64,000 nt of DNA from Buxus sempervirens (GCA_947561395.2 OX387184.1:26526766-26590765); one strand, 5' to 3'; shown: positions 1 through 12,510, counted from the stretch's first letter. The notes: generated from the sequence alone by a model not told the origin. Translations and numbers: made by a program.

Positions 1-215
1 ATCAAAATTTATTACAAAACCCATGTGATGGCATCTCAATATTCTTGCTTTCTTGTGGGACACATTTATCTGGTTTCAACAATACATGGCTTCATCTTGT
101 ATAGGGGAAGAACCTAGCTCTCCTGTTCATATATAGGCTTGCTATAAAATGATCTGTTTGTGCAGAACAAAATTCTCAATAATATACAATGTGCATAATG
201 ATTTATCACATCCAG
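1..215. other. AT-rich non-coding DNA
   Basis: No convincing reading frame, RNA gene or repeat is visible in this stretch. It runs up to the left end of a MITE. Confidence 0.5.
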
Positions 216-818
216 TAGGGGTGCAACTTGGTCCGGTTAAAACCAAACCCGAACCGACCCAAACCAACTTCGGTTCGGTTTTATAGTGGTTCGGTTCGGT
301 TCGGTTTCGGTCCAAAAATCCCTAAACCGAACTAGGTCGGTTCGGTTTCGGGTTTCATGTTCGATAAACCGAACCGAACCGAAACCGAACCGAATTCATG
401 TATTTCCCTAAACCGAACCGAACCGAACCGAATTTATATATATATATATTATAAGATTATATATATATTATAATATATAATCTATGTTTTATATATATAT
501 ATATATATATATAATATAATATATGTTAAACTTTTTAAAGTTTATATTTAAACTTAAATGATATTACAAAAAAACCTTTATTTGAGATAAAAATATATTG
601 GTCCAACCCGAACCGAACCGAACCGAATAGTTTTCATGTAGTTCGGTTCGGTTTGGTTTGGGTTTCGGTTTTTTCATATATATTTTCGGTTCGGTTTTCG
701 GTTTAGTTGGTTCGGTTTTCAATTCGGTTCGGTTCGGTTCGGTTCAAGTATACATATTTTCGGTTTGGTCTTTGGGTTGACATCAACCCGGACCGAACCG
801 AACTGAGTTGCACCCCTA
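216..818. mobile_element. hAT-type MITE rich in GGTTCGG motifs
   Basis: The left end reads TAGGGGTGCAACTTGGTCC and the right end is its near-perfect inverse, ending AGTTGCACCCCTA. Inside are many direct and inverted copies of the GGTTCGG/CCGAACC motif around an AT-rich core with (TA)n. Ends beginning TAGGG are typical of small non-autonomous hAT elements in plants. No clean 8-bp target duplication is visible, so the flanks have probably mutated. It is non-coding. A close relative lies at 55223-55994, inside an intron of the gene at 50.7 kb. Confidence 0.75.
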
Positions 819-3083
819 ATCACTAATACACAATGGCATTTTGCTTAGTGGTGTCTTTTGATTAGATTGAAGTGGTGGGAAAGGTGTGGTTTATTGATGA
901 TTTTTTAGGACAAAGGCGAAAAGATAATTAGCTTATGTTTCCTTTTCACCTTGACAATCTGATACATAGTATTCATGGAGAACTGAGGGAAGAGCTTCCT
1001 TAACTTCTAGGATGCATAACAAGTCTACCAAAATTTGGGAAATTAAGAGCCTCAAAAAGTAGTGTGTGTGGAATAACAAGCCCATCATTTCACTTTGGTC
1101 ATACTTTGTGGCCAAAATATGAGCAAAGGTACAAGGAGCTATAAGGTTCAATGCAAGATTTCCAGCTTAAGTGCTACTTTGTTTTCATCATGCTTTTGTT
1201 TAGTTATAAAGGGAAGCTAGACTTTTATGACTGTAACAACAGATGTAGATTTCATATATATTCTGGCTAAATTCCATAATAATGCAATTTCTCAGCCTCA
1301 GAGATTCTATCATGCATCCAGTACTTTCATATTAAGAATAGATGGAATGGCAAAGATGTAAATCAATTGTTTTCTCCTAGCTAGATGCAAACTGATGCTA
1401 CTAAACTTACTCTACTTTGGAGTTTTAGACTATCGTATGGCTACCTTGATATATAAAAGTTCCAACAATTTGAAACTTTGGCCTCACATTTGTGGAGACA
1501 AAATGACCAAGTCCATTGATTAAGACTCTGAAAGAAGAAAAAGTAGAGCTTTTAATTTTAACACAAGAGAGTGACAAGCAATAACAATAGATTGAATGTG
1601 TATTCTTGCAAATTCAAAAGAAAACCTGAAGGTCCAGTGACATTAAAGCTCGTCCTTCATCAGTACACCTCTTCAATAAGTGTTTGAGCAACAATTTCGA
1701 GTCCATATATATTCTAGCAAAAGATTTTGAACCTGGTGCCATAGAAAATAATTTCTAGATATATTCAGTCTCACTCTATAACTTATATGTTGGGATCTGA
1801 TGCATGTTTCCCAAAGAGGTTATGGATTAATGGTTGGATTGTAGCAGCTTTAGCAGTTGTCGTTTAATTCTGTGTTATATACTTGTGCTTGCCAGCCACT
1901 TTTTGGTGTCTTTGGACAAAGTGGAACAGCTAGCTGTATTATTTCCAAAAGAACAGTTGTTTCGAAACTTTAAATTTGAAGTTCCAAGGTGTCTGTCTGG
2001 CATACTGAGTTTAGACAAAAGTGAATGGCCACTATGGGAGCAAGTCCAATGCCCTTGGTTCTCTCATATGTTTATCTGACGTAGTTGGATGCAATGGTTA
2101 ATCAAGTTAGTTTAGGGAAATTAATTTTATTTGCTTTTAGTGACTGCTGCTTTGCTTGCTTCGGATAGTTATATATCTAAGAAGTGGGTTCCCTATAGGG
2201 TTGCTAAACGGGCCGGCCTGTTTAGCACGGGCCTGGCGTGCCACGTGCCCGGAGGGCCGCAGCACGCCCGGTCCATTTGCCCAAAACCCAGGCACATTAG
2301 GCCTTGGTATTAAAAAAATGTTTTTTTTTTAAAAATCAAGGAAAATTCGAAACTTAGAAACTTTCCTATTTTATGATAACTCCTCTTTCTAATTATTTTC
2401 TCTTAATTCTAAATAAAAAAATTTTCTATTTTTCCTAATTTTCGTGCTAATTAATCCCCATATTTTTAAATATTATGAAAACTCCACAAAAGTCCTCTTT
2501 TTCCTCAACTTAAGGCTTCTAGTTGACTATAATTACCAGTATGCCCTATTATCACTTATTAGGCTATGAATCTCACTATTTATACGTAAATCAAACCCAA
2601 CTTAGATCTATCTTAATTTCTCAAGTCTATTAATTATTTAATTATTTAGCTAATTAGGAATTGACCAAAATACTGTTCTCTTGATAATTTCATATATAAT
2701 CGTTTATTCTTCTAAAATTTCTAAATTTATTCTATCATTATTCTTAATCAATTATACATCCCGAATGGATGAAAAATACCCCAAATCATTATGATATATA
2801 TAATCTTCAATTTATTTCAATAAATTCATTAACTTTCCAGATTTCATATTTAATTATTTTTATTTATTTATTGAAAATTCGGGGCTTCACATCTTTAATC
2901 ACAGGCGGAAAGCTTTTACCTGCTAGAAGTTTATCTCTTTACGGGTGGTATCTTGCTACCGCCGACGAAAGCTGCCCTTATAGCACCTTTGTTTTTTGTT
3001 TTCTTCTAAGATGTTTAAAATACCTATATCAAATGCTCACTTGTAACTCCTCTATGGCTTATTATTGAAGCAAATGCATGGCT
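819..3083. other. Intergenic AT-rich DNA
   Basis: I see no gene here. Short open frames (for example 933-1151 minus and 1834-2079 plus) show no recognisable domain and no exon-like borders. The stretch contains a small GC-rich MITE fragment (2196-2309, listed separately). The 2530-2900 part resembles the AT-rich end of a decayed retroelement, but I cannot assign it. Confidence 0.4.
2196..2309. mobile_element. hAT-type MITE fragment
   Basis: The segment begins TAGGGTTGCTAAACGGGCC and is much more GC-rich than its surroundings. It carries paired GGGCC/GGCC motifs, as in hAT-derived MITEs that start TAGGG. No matching inverted right end was found, so this is probably a truncated copy. Confidence 0.4.
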
Positions 3084-3092
3084 TAATATTAA

Positions 3093-3855
3093 GGGAAAAT
3101 TACTGAAAGGATCGCCTTTTCCTAAGTATTTACAAAAACATGCTTCAAAAAAGTCAAATGTTAAAAAATGTGAAACTTTTCCCGTATAATTGTGTTTGAA
3201 TCCGAAATCACTTTAGCTTGATTAATCGCATAATTTACGATTAATCAAAATCACTGTAACACTTTCAAAGTTCAAAAATTGCCCTTCAATTAATCATAAG
3301 AATGTTGAATCGGGCTTTAATCGTGTGTTGGTCATGCATCCATGAATTTTGATCAATCGGATACCTTTCGATTAATTGCAAAACAATGATTTAAGATTCC
3401 GGTATCAAATTTTCAAATCATCGAAGGATACATGTTAGATCTTTAAGGATATCAGACGAATCATCAATGGATACAAATATGATCGATCTTCGTGGGATAC
3501 ATACAATATTAGGTTGATCCACATGGAAACAAGCATGATCATCATAAGATACAAGTTAAATCTTCCATTTTAATAATTCACGAATATATGTTAGTTCATC
3601 GTGAATCTTCGATAATCATTGCGACTTTTCTCGAAAATTCCACTTGATTAATCGACAAATCTCAATGTTGATTGTTTGATTGGTGTAATTGAACATTTTG
3701 TTAATTAATCACAAAATTTGTGATTAATCAAGCTACAGTGATTTCGGATTGAAACACAATTACACAGGAAAAGTTATACGTTTTTTAACATGCGATTTTT
3801 CAAAGCATGTTTTTGGAAATATATGGGAAAAGGCGGTCCTTTCCATAATTTTCCC
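3093..3855. mobile_element. Mutator-type MITE with 9-bp target duplication
   Basis: The ends are GGGAAAATTA and TAATTTTCCC. The inverted terminal repeats extend roughly 150 bp inward: both arms carry the GATTAATC and ATTTCGGATT motifs in opposite orientation. The element is flanked by a perfect 9-bp direct repeat, TAATATTAA (3084-3092 and 3856-3864), the duplication length made by Mutator-like transposases. It is 763 bp with no coding capacity, so it would have depended on an autonomous Mutator-like element elsewhere. Confidence 0.88.
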
Positions 3856-4170
3856 TAATATTAATTACACCAAAATTTGCACAATCTCGGATATTTAAGC
3901 AGCCTTTATGCAAATGGATCTACAGAAGTTGTATTTGTAACATTTAAGTGCTAACTAATAAGACTACGTAGACTTAACTTGAATGTATTTGTTACAAGAA
4001 GCTTGAGGGACTTACGAATTGTTTAACACAAAAGATGAATAATTGCATGCTCGCCAGTAAAAAGGCTAATTTCGCTGAATGGAGTATTCAGTTCACTGTT
4101 TTAAAACCATCGAGTAAATCGGAATACAGGGCCGAGTTACTCAGATAGGTCAATGTTGACTTGAAATCGG

Positions 4171-4294
4171 CTGGAGCCCTTTGCTGGAACATCAGCTGGT
4201 CCAACGGTGAGAGGAATGTACACGTATGTGAATGATGCTGACGTGCACACCTTGCCCACCGTTGGACCAACAGATATTTCAGCGTAGGCTCCAG
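4171..4294. repeat. Long imperfect hairpin, possible foldback MITE
   Basis: CTGGAGCC at the left pairs with GGCTCCAG at the right. The arms (about 39 nt each) include the perfect inner segment CCAACGGTG (4201-4209) / CACCGTTGG (4257-4265). Weaker pairing continues outside the stated limits. The surrounding 4.1-4.4 kb is less AT-rich than its neighbours. It could be a small foldback transposon or a miRNA-like precursor; the sequence alone does not decide. Confidence 0.5.
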
Positions 4295-5518
4295 TTGATA
4301 TGGCCCCGTTAATGTTCTGGTAAACTCGCCCAAAAAACTAGGGTGAGTTTGACCAGAATTTCACCAATTTATCCGAACGATTTTCTCCAAAAAGTCATCC
4401 GAGTTTTTTGGAAAATCGTCCGAGTAACAAGCTTGTAATACTTTCCTAATAGACGGTTGATTAAAAAAAACTTTCTAAAGAAATCGTAAATTGTAGATAC
4501 TCTTTTAGATGTTAAATAAAGACCATGTGATAAGATTCACCAGTGTAGGCATCGTCCTGAGGGTGAGGAAGACTTGACAGATAAGGAGGTTGAAGAAGGG
4601 GCCAAAGGCAAGGATTATCAGCACCAGAAGGAGATCATCAGAAGGATGATGATGCTCTGAGACAGACACAGGCCATGCAATCCACCGGAGACTTACTCCA
4701 ACTCAATACATTTACTGATGAGCAGATGGTGGTCGTCGCTGACTCACTCGTCGCTAAGTTCTATTTTTTAAAACAAAATTGAATGTAAGGGTCTCGATTT
4801 ATGATTTAAAGAATTATTAAAGTTATCCAACTTATTTAATATTTAGTGCTATTTTTTTTTATTTTTGTTTCTCTCTATGAATTATCTTTCCAAAACATCC
4901 TTCTCAAACCCGCTACAATTCTGTTTATACATGCAAGGAATACAAAATTGGGTTGAGCCTAGAGGCCTGGGCTTCAACATTCCTATCACAAGCTTAGCCC
5001 TAATAATTTTGATCGATCGGGCTTTTATGAATCGGGCCAATTTATCCTGCAGGCTTTAAAATTTGGGCCCAAGGTCAATTTATGAACTGGTCAGGCCTAA
5101 CGGGCTGGCCGGGGTTCAAAAATTGCTATCCTTAGCTTAAACCTAATTAATAGATTTATTTAACTGATGAAGAACATATTAGATATGTATAAAATTTAAT
5201 TAGATATGCGAACAAGAGTCACAAGACCAATTAAAAGAAACGTACAGTATGTGCATTCATAAAAACAAAAAATTTACTTCTAAGAAACGTACAGTATGCA
5301 AATACATTAAAAAAGACCTTATTTCTACACTTTTTTAAAGTAATCTCTTGATCTCTTGATTCTTGATGAGATAATAATACCCATAGTCTTAGAAATTGAC
5401 ACATAAAGTGGCTACAAGAAGGCTAAAAAAAGTTAGGGATCTGAATATGGTTTTCTATTTGTTTTGTTGCCCTTCACACAAAGTAGAGTCTATCGATCAT
5501 CTTTTCGTTAATTGGGAG
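4295..5518. other. Intergenic DNA with short degenerate fragments
   Basis: No gene is supported. The 4540-4760 part is relatively GC-rich and codon-like in places, but it is interrupted by stops and matches nothing I recognise. The 5040-5139 part (GGGCTGGCC...TTGCTATCC) looks like the right end of a GC-rich MITE. Confidence 0.3.
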
Positions 5519-5740
5519 CACTACAAAAAAATGGGTTTTTACTGGCCGGTAATTGTATTTATGGCGCTTCACAAAATGCCACTGAATGGAATGTCGCTGA
5601 TATTATTTGCGGCGCTTTTTCTGAGCGCCAGTAATAAGCCCCTTTTTTATTGGCGTCCAAGTGCCTGTGATAATGGGGAAGTTTCTTCAATCATTTCCGG
5701 CAGTTTTTGACCACCGGTAATATTTTTGAATTTCAATTGA
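5519..5740 (+). mobile_element. Possible CACTA (En/Spm) terminal fragment
   Basis: The sequence CACTACAAAAAAATGGG at 5519 matches the usual terminus of plant CACTA transposons. It is followed by repeated GGCGCT/AGCGCC motifs resembling CACTA subterminal repeats. No matching inverted end ending in GTAGTG was found nearby, so only one end is supported and the right limit is approximate. No transposase frame is visible. Confidence 0.35.
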
Positions 5741-7834
5741 CGCTAAATTTTATATTTTGGGTTTTTCTCCCCCCAAGCAGGCATTATGGGCTTCACGCGA
5801 ATTGCAAAATAGGAAAATCAAAACTTGTGAAGGAAAGGAATCATAATTTTTTTTTTCTTGAATGAAGAAAATGAATGAACTCCCATTAAAGATTACAAAT
5901 TTATGTTGACATGAAACCTTGATGTTGATACCATTTCCAGAATTGGAAAACGGAAAGGGACCCAGAAAGAAACGAAAGAGATTAAAGAAAAAAGAAAGAA
6001 AGACGAAGAAAACTTAAACACATTTCTTAAGCGAATTTCTGAGCAACGCATATGACTCATTTAGTTGTCACGTATGCCTTTCTCCTTTAAGTGAATTAGA
6101 TCACTTCAAACCAATGCCGCTTGATATTTCATGTGCTGATAAGTAAGTTTGATTCTCTAGCAAGTTCCAAAGTGACTATCTTGGCTTACCAACCTGCAGA
6201 GCATGAAACTTGTGAGTCCTAAGCTATGTGTTGAGGGAAAGATATAGTTTGTTAGTTACCTCCATCATCGTTTATCAGCTGAAATGATTGTATAAGTAGA
6301 ACAGTGTTTACTGCACTAATTCATAACAGTATCAACCCTCTCAAAATGTCAAATTATTTGGAAAAAGATGTTTCCGTAGTATTAGAAGAAACAAAGAAAG
6401 AAAAAGTTACCTTCCCCACTATTGTGTTTCCTTCCGTAAGAATGCTGAGAAGATGGTTATAATAATTAGTGCTATAATGGAGTAAACATGGCTGTGAAAA
6501 CAGTGAGTCCAGTGAAAATTATACACTGCAGTTTCACTTAAAGCATCAGCTTGAATGACTTTAAGGACTTCAAGGAGAGCAAAAAAGAAAACAACAAATC
6601 GAAGCACTAGTGTGTGATATTTAATGGTACATATTTCAATAGGGAAATTCTAATCATAATAAAGAACAATTCCAGTCCTATCAAGTTTAGGGATGGGGAT
6701 AACACTAATGTTTTATTGGACTTAATTTGAGTAAATAATATAAATAAGGGGAAGCCTTTCCATCAATAAAAATGGAAAGCAAAACAAAGAAGCATTAGCA
6801 AGAGTTAGTTCTCCGTAACAACTATATAAAATAACAGATATCACTCAACAAAAACTAATTAGGCCCTAGTACAACAAAGTCTTTTACACTCAAGCGAGGA
6901 GAAGGAGCACCACTTACCTTGCATTGGCTTTGTGCATATCAAACATTGCAATACATCATTAGCATAGCAGCTGAAAAATAAAAAGAAAAGTTAGATACAA
7001 AAAAGACAGCGGAGACTAAAAATAATAAGTTCCAACAATATTTTCCCTTTTTACTTGTTGTTCCTTTTTATCTTTTACTTTATTGTCTGTGAAGACAAAA
7101 CCCTCTTACTGAACTATAAAATCTTGCATTAACCAGGTTTAGATCCTGTTAAAAAGCAGAAACATCTGAATATGTCAAAAAGCAGTTAAATACCTTCATA
7201 CCTGTACTCTGCCGTGGATTAGTACTATTCACCTTCCCTGCATCTAACTAAAAGCTAACAACAAAAACTACTAGACAAACAAGATTAAAATTGAAATCAT
7301 TTCATGTGATGCACATGTAGATTTACAAAGATTTCAGGCTTTCTTCCATGGAATGTAAGTCATGTAAAGGAAAAGTAAAGGGTCTGAAACCAAATAGGAG
7401 AACTCCATTTGAGATGAATTAAGCTAGCAAAACAAAAATAAAGCCAAAAAATTGAAACTGTATTAAAATTAGGGAATTAAATTAACCTGTGCAGATTATG
7501 CATGAAGGCAATTCATCTCAATAATAGCAAAATAAACTTTGCAGAGAAAAAAATCGAATTTGTAATCTTAGTTGCCGAAAGACTTCAGAGAAGTGTTTCA
7601 TGAGCTATGGATAATTTTGAAAAAGATTAAGAAACCGATCAACTAATAAGTAGAATTAACTCAAAATGAACAGATATAACCTAAATTGAATAACATACCT
7701 ATACACGAAACTCGATTAAGCAGAGAAAACAGAATCTAGAACAGATCTAAACCTAAAACAATTAAAAAACCAAAATCTCCAAGTAGCCTTACCAGTTACC
7801 AGAATTAACTTATCTAAAATTCAAACTAGATCCC
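5741..7834. other. AT-rich DNA with a possible remnant of a minus-strand transcript
   Basis: No complete gene is visible. On the minus strand several exon-like borders occur, the best being a 53-bp segment at 6918-6970 listed separately. Downstream of it on that strand, a 62-codon frame (6419-6607) encodes a hydrophobic peptide of unknown kind. The retroelement LTR begins at 7835 and could have separated this remnant from its promoter. Confidence 0.3.
6918..6970 (-). pseudogene. Candidate orphan exon of unknown gene
   Basis: Read on the minus strand, a pyrimidine-rich tract ending TTTTTCAG precedes 53 bp that end in AAG before GTAAGT, so both splice borders look canonical. One of three frames is open (CYANDVLQCLICTKPMQ). 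I do not recognise the peptide. It could be a coding exon, an untranslated exon or chance. The low confidence reflects the lack of a second clear coding exon. Confidence 0.22.
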
Positions 7835-7934
7835 TGTAGACATCCCCAAATTGCACAGTAAAAATGATGAATAATTGGCAAAAATCATTCTTTCCTTTCA
7901 AACCAACACAAAATTTGGAAAATAAGCATTTTCT

Positions 7935-8082
7935 CTTGTATCCGACAACTCAGGTCGGATACAAGCATATCCTTTCATATCCGACAGAAGTTGTTGGATA
8001 TAAGCAGATGTTAATGTATTCTACGACATATATCGGATACATATATGTGCTCTTGTATCCGACCTGATATGTCGGATACAAG
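7935..8082 (+). promoter_or_regulatory. U3 array of four 7-nt-loop hairpins
   Basis: The first hairpin is CTTGTATCCGAC, loop AACTCAG, GTCGGATACAAG (7935-7965), with a perfect 12-bp stem. The second (7978-8000) has TATCCGAC / GTTGGATA and a 7-nt loop. The third, near 8016-8042, is degenerate. The fourth (8052-8082) repeats the perfect 12-bp stem with a different loop, CTGATAT. The array ends about 165 bp before the TATA box. The function is unknown: transcription-factor half-sites or RNA structure are both possible. Confidence 0.8.
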
Positions 8083-8245
8083 CTTTTTGCTCAAAATTAG
8101 GGTTTTCCAAGAGTTTTCACTTTTTACCGTCATATCCTTCATTAAAGGAGTGGAAATCTAGGAAATAGCCTTAGGGTTAAGGTTGGTGGACTCTGGACAT
8201 CATTTTGTGTCTACCATCAGGCAAACCCTAACCCTAGCGTTTACC

Positions 8246-8256
8246 TATAAATAGGA
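8246..8256 (+). promoter_or_regulatory. TATA box of the 5' LTR
   Basis: CTATAAATAGG lies downstream of the hairpin array and upstream of the presumed R region. The equivalent block is kept in the solo LTR at about 22001-22013. Confidence 0.65.
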
Positions 8257-10310
8257 GGCTCCTCCTTGAGCAAATGGCCAATAAGTTGGAGATTGAAGAG
8301 CTCCGAGTGAAGAAGGGAACCACTGCCGCATTGCTTCCAGGCACCGAGGTAAGCCTAAACCCATATTTATTTTTCTGTCTTTACATTCTAGAGTTAGTTC
8401 TTTTCTTCTACCCTTCTGTAGAATAAGGCCTACTCTGTGTGTATGCAAACCCTTCCTCTACTCAAAGTACCTCAAGACTCCCCCTAGCCGTAAAACGTGA
8501 AGGCGGGATCTAGGGGAAACGAGACTGAGGATTGATCCTTAATACTAGAACCTTGTTGAATAACCCTTTGATTCTATGAAAACCGTTTCATATTCAAAGT
8601 ACCCCAAGATTATCTCGAAGAACCGTTAAACGGGGAGAGAGAACTAAGGGAAACGAGAATGGAGCGGAACCCTAGGTTATTTTAGAACCCCATTTGATTG
8701 ATATGAATGCATGCTATATGTTGTTATGTTATTGAAGAAATGATTTTTACACATACACATATAGCACTTGCTTTTGTCGGAATCGGCTTATATTTCGGAT
8801 TTATTGCATTCATTGTGATAGATCTGGAATGAATAGCCCCAAACAATTCTGGGATATTTCTTAATGGTTTTCAACATGATTTCAAACAAGTATTTAAGAC
8901 CTCTAGGTCTAACCTCTCGGTTTCGGGCATTTTTGCTCAATTTTGGGGTTTTTTGGCATATTCTTTCCAATCGGAGAGAATGGTGAGCCAAACTTGTGCC
9001 CCATTTCTTCCTAGAGGTTCTTCAATATCTTTTTAAAATGATTTTGATTTATCTTGCACGGATTCCACACACCTTATCACCGTTTTGAGTTGATTTTCTT
9101 TAAAAGGGCTTAACTTGACAGCAGCTGTACCCCAACTTCGGACACTCGTAACTTCATCGTCTGGATGAATTTTGGAGTAATTCCAAAGCCATGGGAAAGG
9201 TGAGGCTGTCTAGTTTATTCCTGAAAATTTTCATTAATTTTTATCAAGTGGATTTTTGACACCTATCAGTCGAAGTTGATAGGTCAATTCAGGCCAGATT
9301 GCGGAACCTGTCACTTCGACTGAGCGCCATGTGTTCGTTTTAAGTCCGATTCGAGTGATTTTTGTTTCTGTGTTTTCCTTTGGAAGTCTAATTTCAACTC
9401 CAGTTGATTTCATAATTTTTTGACTCTATTTGTGTCGTTGGTAACAGATTTACTCAGAACTGCTCAACAACACTTTTTTGGGTTAATCTGTGATCCTTGG
9501 GGCTTGTTCAAGAGGTCACCCAAGGCACATCCGAATGAATTTTTGTATGAAGCTAGTTTCATTGGAAATATGGCCATACATACTTCATTCACACCAAATT
9601 TCATGGATTTATATGGAGCTGATTTTTCTAAATGATTTTCCAAACTTGCCCACTTGTCACTTTTAACTATCTCCAGTAGCATATTTCAAAAGAGAATAAC
9701 TCCCAGGATTTTAACCGGAATTAATTGAAAATTTGCATGAGTCTTCTATTTATCATAATCTTTCAAATGGATTTGGGTTGATTCAATTTAAATTAGATTT
9801 GAATGATTTCAAGACAAATGGTTCTTGCTTTTACCGAATTTTCCGGATTTGACTCAACTTGGTTTTGTGCAATTTTTTGCTTTGATTTCCATCTATTGGT
9901 GATATTCCAGAAGTGATATTGACATAAAAGAGGATCTGGAATTCATTTGGATTTCTCATGTGGAAATATCACATATTTGTGTAATCCTTTTTCAAGGTTT
10001 TTGATGATTTTAGCAAGCTTCATTATTTTTTTTAGCATGAACAACACTTGGCAACCACCTTGTGTGGGTGAATGGGGGTGCCTAACACCTTCCCCCGTTC
10101 ATAATCTAATCCCCTTACCCATCTCTGGATTTTATTTTCAAGTAGAGTTATTTTTACTCTAATATTTAACTTTTAGCTCTTTTTGCTTATTTTGAATCTT
10201 TTGGTGTCCATTTACACCCCAAAAATTGAATGGTGGCGACTCTCCCATTTTCGTTGAGCCCGTGTGATGACGGAGGGAATCATCTCGGTGATTTTTCCAT
10301 GTCTCACAAC

Positions 10311-10329
10311 TGGCGACTCCGCTGGGGAC
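10311..10329 (+). other. Primer-binding site of the Tat-like element
   Basis: TGGCGACTCCGCTGGGGAC begins two bases after the LTR terminus CA, the expected place for the site where a host tRNA primes minus-strand synthesis. From memory, sites of this sequence are typical of Tat/Ogre elements and are attributed to an arginine tRNA; I could not check this. Confidence 0.75.
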
Positions 10330-10559
10330 TTGTGGATTTAAGCCATTTTGTGTATTTGTTCATGCTTTTTCTTTATTTTTGAAGGCTTGCTACTTTGCCC
10401 ATTTTATGTGTACATATTGTTGTATTTCAAATCTGATTGGGCTACTTTGAAATTTACATGGATAAAGGCATGTGTATATTGTTTGATTATGCCTAGAATC
10501 ATGTTTATGGTCTTATCTCGGTATACATGCCTACTTGTTGTATTTTTATGCCTTGCTTT

Positions 10560-11120
10560 GGGGGGATTTTAGTGCCATGTTTTGAGCATGAAAATGAAGT
10601 GCATGAATTTAGTAAACTCAATGGGAATTTTTTGGGGTTTCCGAGCATGTTTTCCCCAATTCAAACCTTTCTTGTGCCATATTTTTAGTTATTGAATTTC
10701 TAGGCTTTGATTTGGGTATGAATAAGTCATGGTGAGCACAAAAATGAAGAATACAAAATCTGGAAATTTAGTGTAGTATTGGGAATTGTCAAGCATGTTT
10801 TACCTAATCAAAACCCTTCTTGTACCATGACAAGTAGTTGCTGGGTTTTTAGGCCTTGATTTGGGGTATAAATAATGCACTTTGAGCATAAAAATGAGAA
10901 CCATAAAACCCAGAATTCAACAAATATTTTGAGGAGTTTTCAAGCATGTTTTCCCCGGTTAAAAGTTTCTTGTACAATGCCTAGTTGCTGTATTTGTTTA
11001 GGCTTACATTTGGGCATGAATAATGCACTTAGAGCATGAGAAAAAAAAAAGGCATGAAATCTGGAAATTTAGGTAATGCTTTTGGGGTTTCAAGCATGCT
11101 TGCCATGATTTTAATTGTTG
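10560..11120 (+). repeat. About four degenerate tandem repeats of ~150 bp
   Basis: The marker AGCATGTTTTCCCC and its variants recur at 10644, 10792, 10943 and 11093, spaced 148, 151 and 150 bp. Each is followed by a TTTCTTGTACCAT-like stretch and a GCATGAA motif. The copies are clearly diverged. They lie in the leader of the retroelement. Confidence 0.7.
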
Positions 11121-12063
11121 TTTGTACAACATCATAACATGTTTTGAGTGCCACTTTTGTGTATATGATGGTCATAAGCATGTTTGGGTGTTTATTATCT
11201 TATGCTTATGTTTTCAATTCCAATATGATTGTCATATTTGCCTTGGCTTGAAATTGTATGCATGGCTACGAAAAGAGTGGCAAGGGGCTGGGACATTATG
11301 AATGCACCTCAATTTTAAATGCACTTGAGCACTTTAAACACTTTGCACAGCTTACCCATTACCTATAGGAAGTTGAACCTGAATGTGTGTAGCTTCACGC
11401 ACCAAGGTCTTTACTTCGGAAAGCGAAAGTGAAAACATTTACCTTAGAATTTGAGGCAATGATGTGATGACAATGGGATCTGTGATTTGATTCCGGGCAT
11501 CACTAAACTTGAGTTCTAAGTTGCCAATTAAGCCAAAACCCAAAAAACATACGCTTGAAGGTGGAGGAACACGTTTTCAGCTAAAGCACACAATTGCGTT
11601 TGGGGAATTGGGTGTAAATGTGGGAAGGCCGTTTGCATGTTTCACAGGCCAAGGTATAATATGAATACCATATTGAAGGTAACACAAGGTGGCAAAGTAA
11701 AACCATGTTTCTTTAATGTCATGCAAATTAAAAGCCATGGTGTCCATATGCTTGGGATGAAATTTTTCCCAAAAGTGCCTATAGCCTAAGGTTGGTGTAA
11801 CCTATAGGATGAGTTTCCAACTCAATTTAAAAGTCATCCTGCCCAAAGTCCATGTAGGAGGCAACCAAGAGTACCAAGATCCATGAATGGATGTATAACT
11901 TTGGAGGGTACAAGTACCCTCATAAATTTGTGAATTTTTGCAAATATGATGTCAAAGCCCAATTTGGGGGCAGGATTTGAAGGCCAAGTCAAGGTGAACA
12001 TCAAGTGGGAATGAAAATAACATGTTCTGGCGAAAAAATGAGTCAAAAAGGGCCATTTCGGCA

Positions 12064-12204
12064 TTAACCGACAACTCAGGTCGGTTAAACAGTGTTTCTT
12101 TATTATCCGATATATGTCGTCGGTTACAAGAGCTTATGCATGTATCCAATCATTTTGATCGGATACAATAAGACATAGCTTTGGCAGACATATCGTGTCG
12201 GATA
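12064..12204 (+). promoter_or_regulatory. Internal array of four 7-nt-loop hairpins
   Basis: The first (12064-12088) has the perfect 9-bp stem TTAACCGAC / GTCGGTTAA and loop AACTCAG, identical to the loop of the first LTR hairpin although the outer stem differs. The others (12104-12126, 12142-12166, 12182-12204) keep the 7-nt loop with imperfect stems. A TATA-like sequence follows near 12392, upstream of gag, so an internal promoter is conceivable. Confidence 0.65.
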
Positions 12205-12510
12205 CAGCCCGAAAATTAGCAAATTGATTTTCCAGCCCAATTCTTTTGAAAATAAAATGCCTAAAACATTGTGAATAATCCTTAGGCGCCCCAAAGAGAA
12301 TATAAAAATGTTTCAAAAAAAAAAGAAAAAAAAAGAAAAAAAATCTTTTTTGGATTTAACCTAATCTACCCTTTCCACAAGCTTAAAGAAGATATATAAA
12401 AAGGGAACCAAGGTGTCATATTTCTTGATACCAACTCACCTCAAACATTTTTCAATCAAACTTTTGAACTTGAAACTGAGAAAATTCAGCAAATAATAAA
12501 AATAAAAATA

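Larger units (their letters stand above)
7835..10308 (+). mobile_element. 5' LTR of Tat-lineage Ty3/gypsy retroelement
   Basis: It begins TGTAGACATCCCC and ends ATGTCTCACA, followed two bases later by a primer-binding site. The U3 part has an array of 7-nt-loop hairpins (7935-8082) and a TATA box, CTATAAATAGG, near 8246. A homologous solo LTR lies at 21595-23241, sharing both ends, the TATA region and the GGTGCCTAACACCTT block near the 3' end. No 3' LTR with a matching flank was found, so the element is incomplete. At 2474 bp it is long, as is usual for this lineage. Confidence 0.85.
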
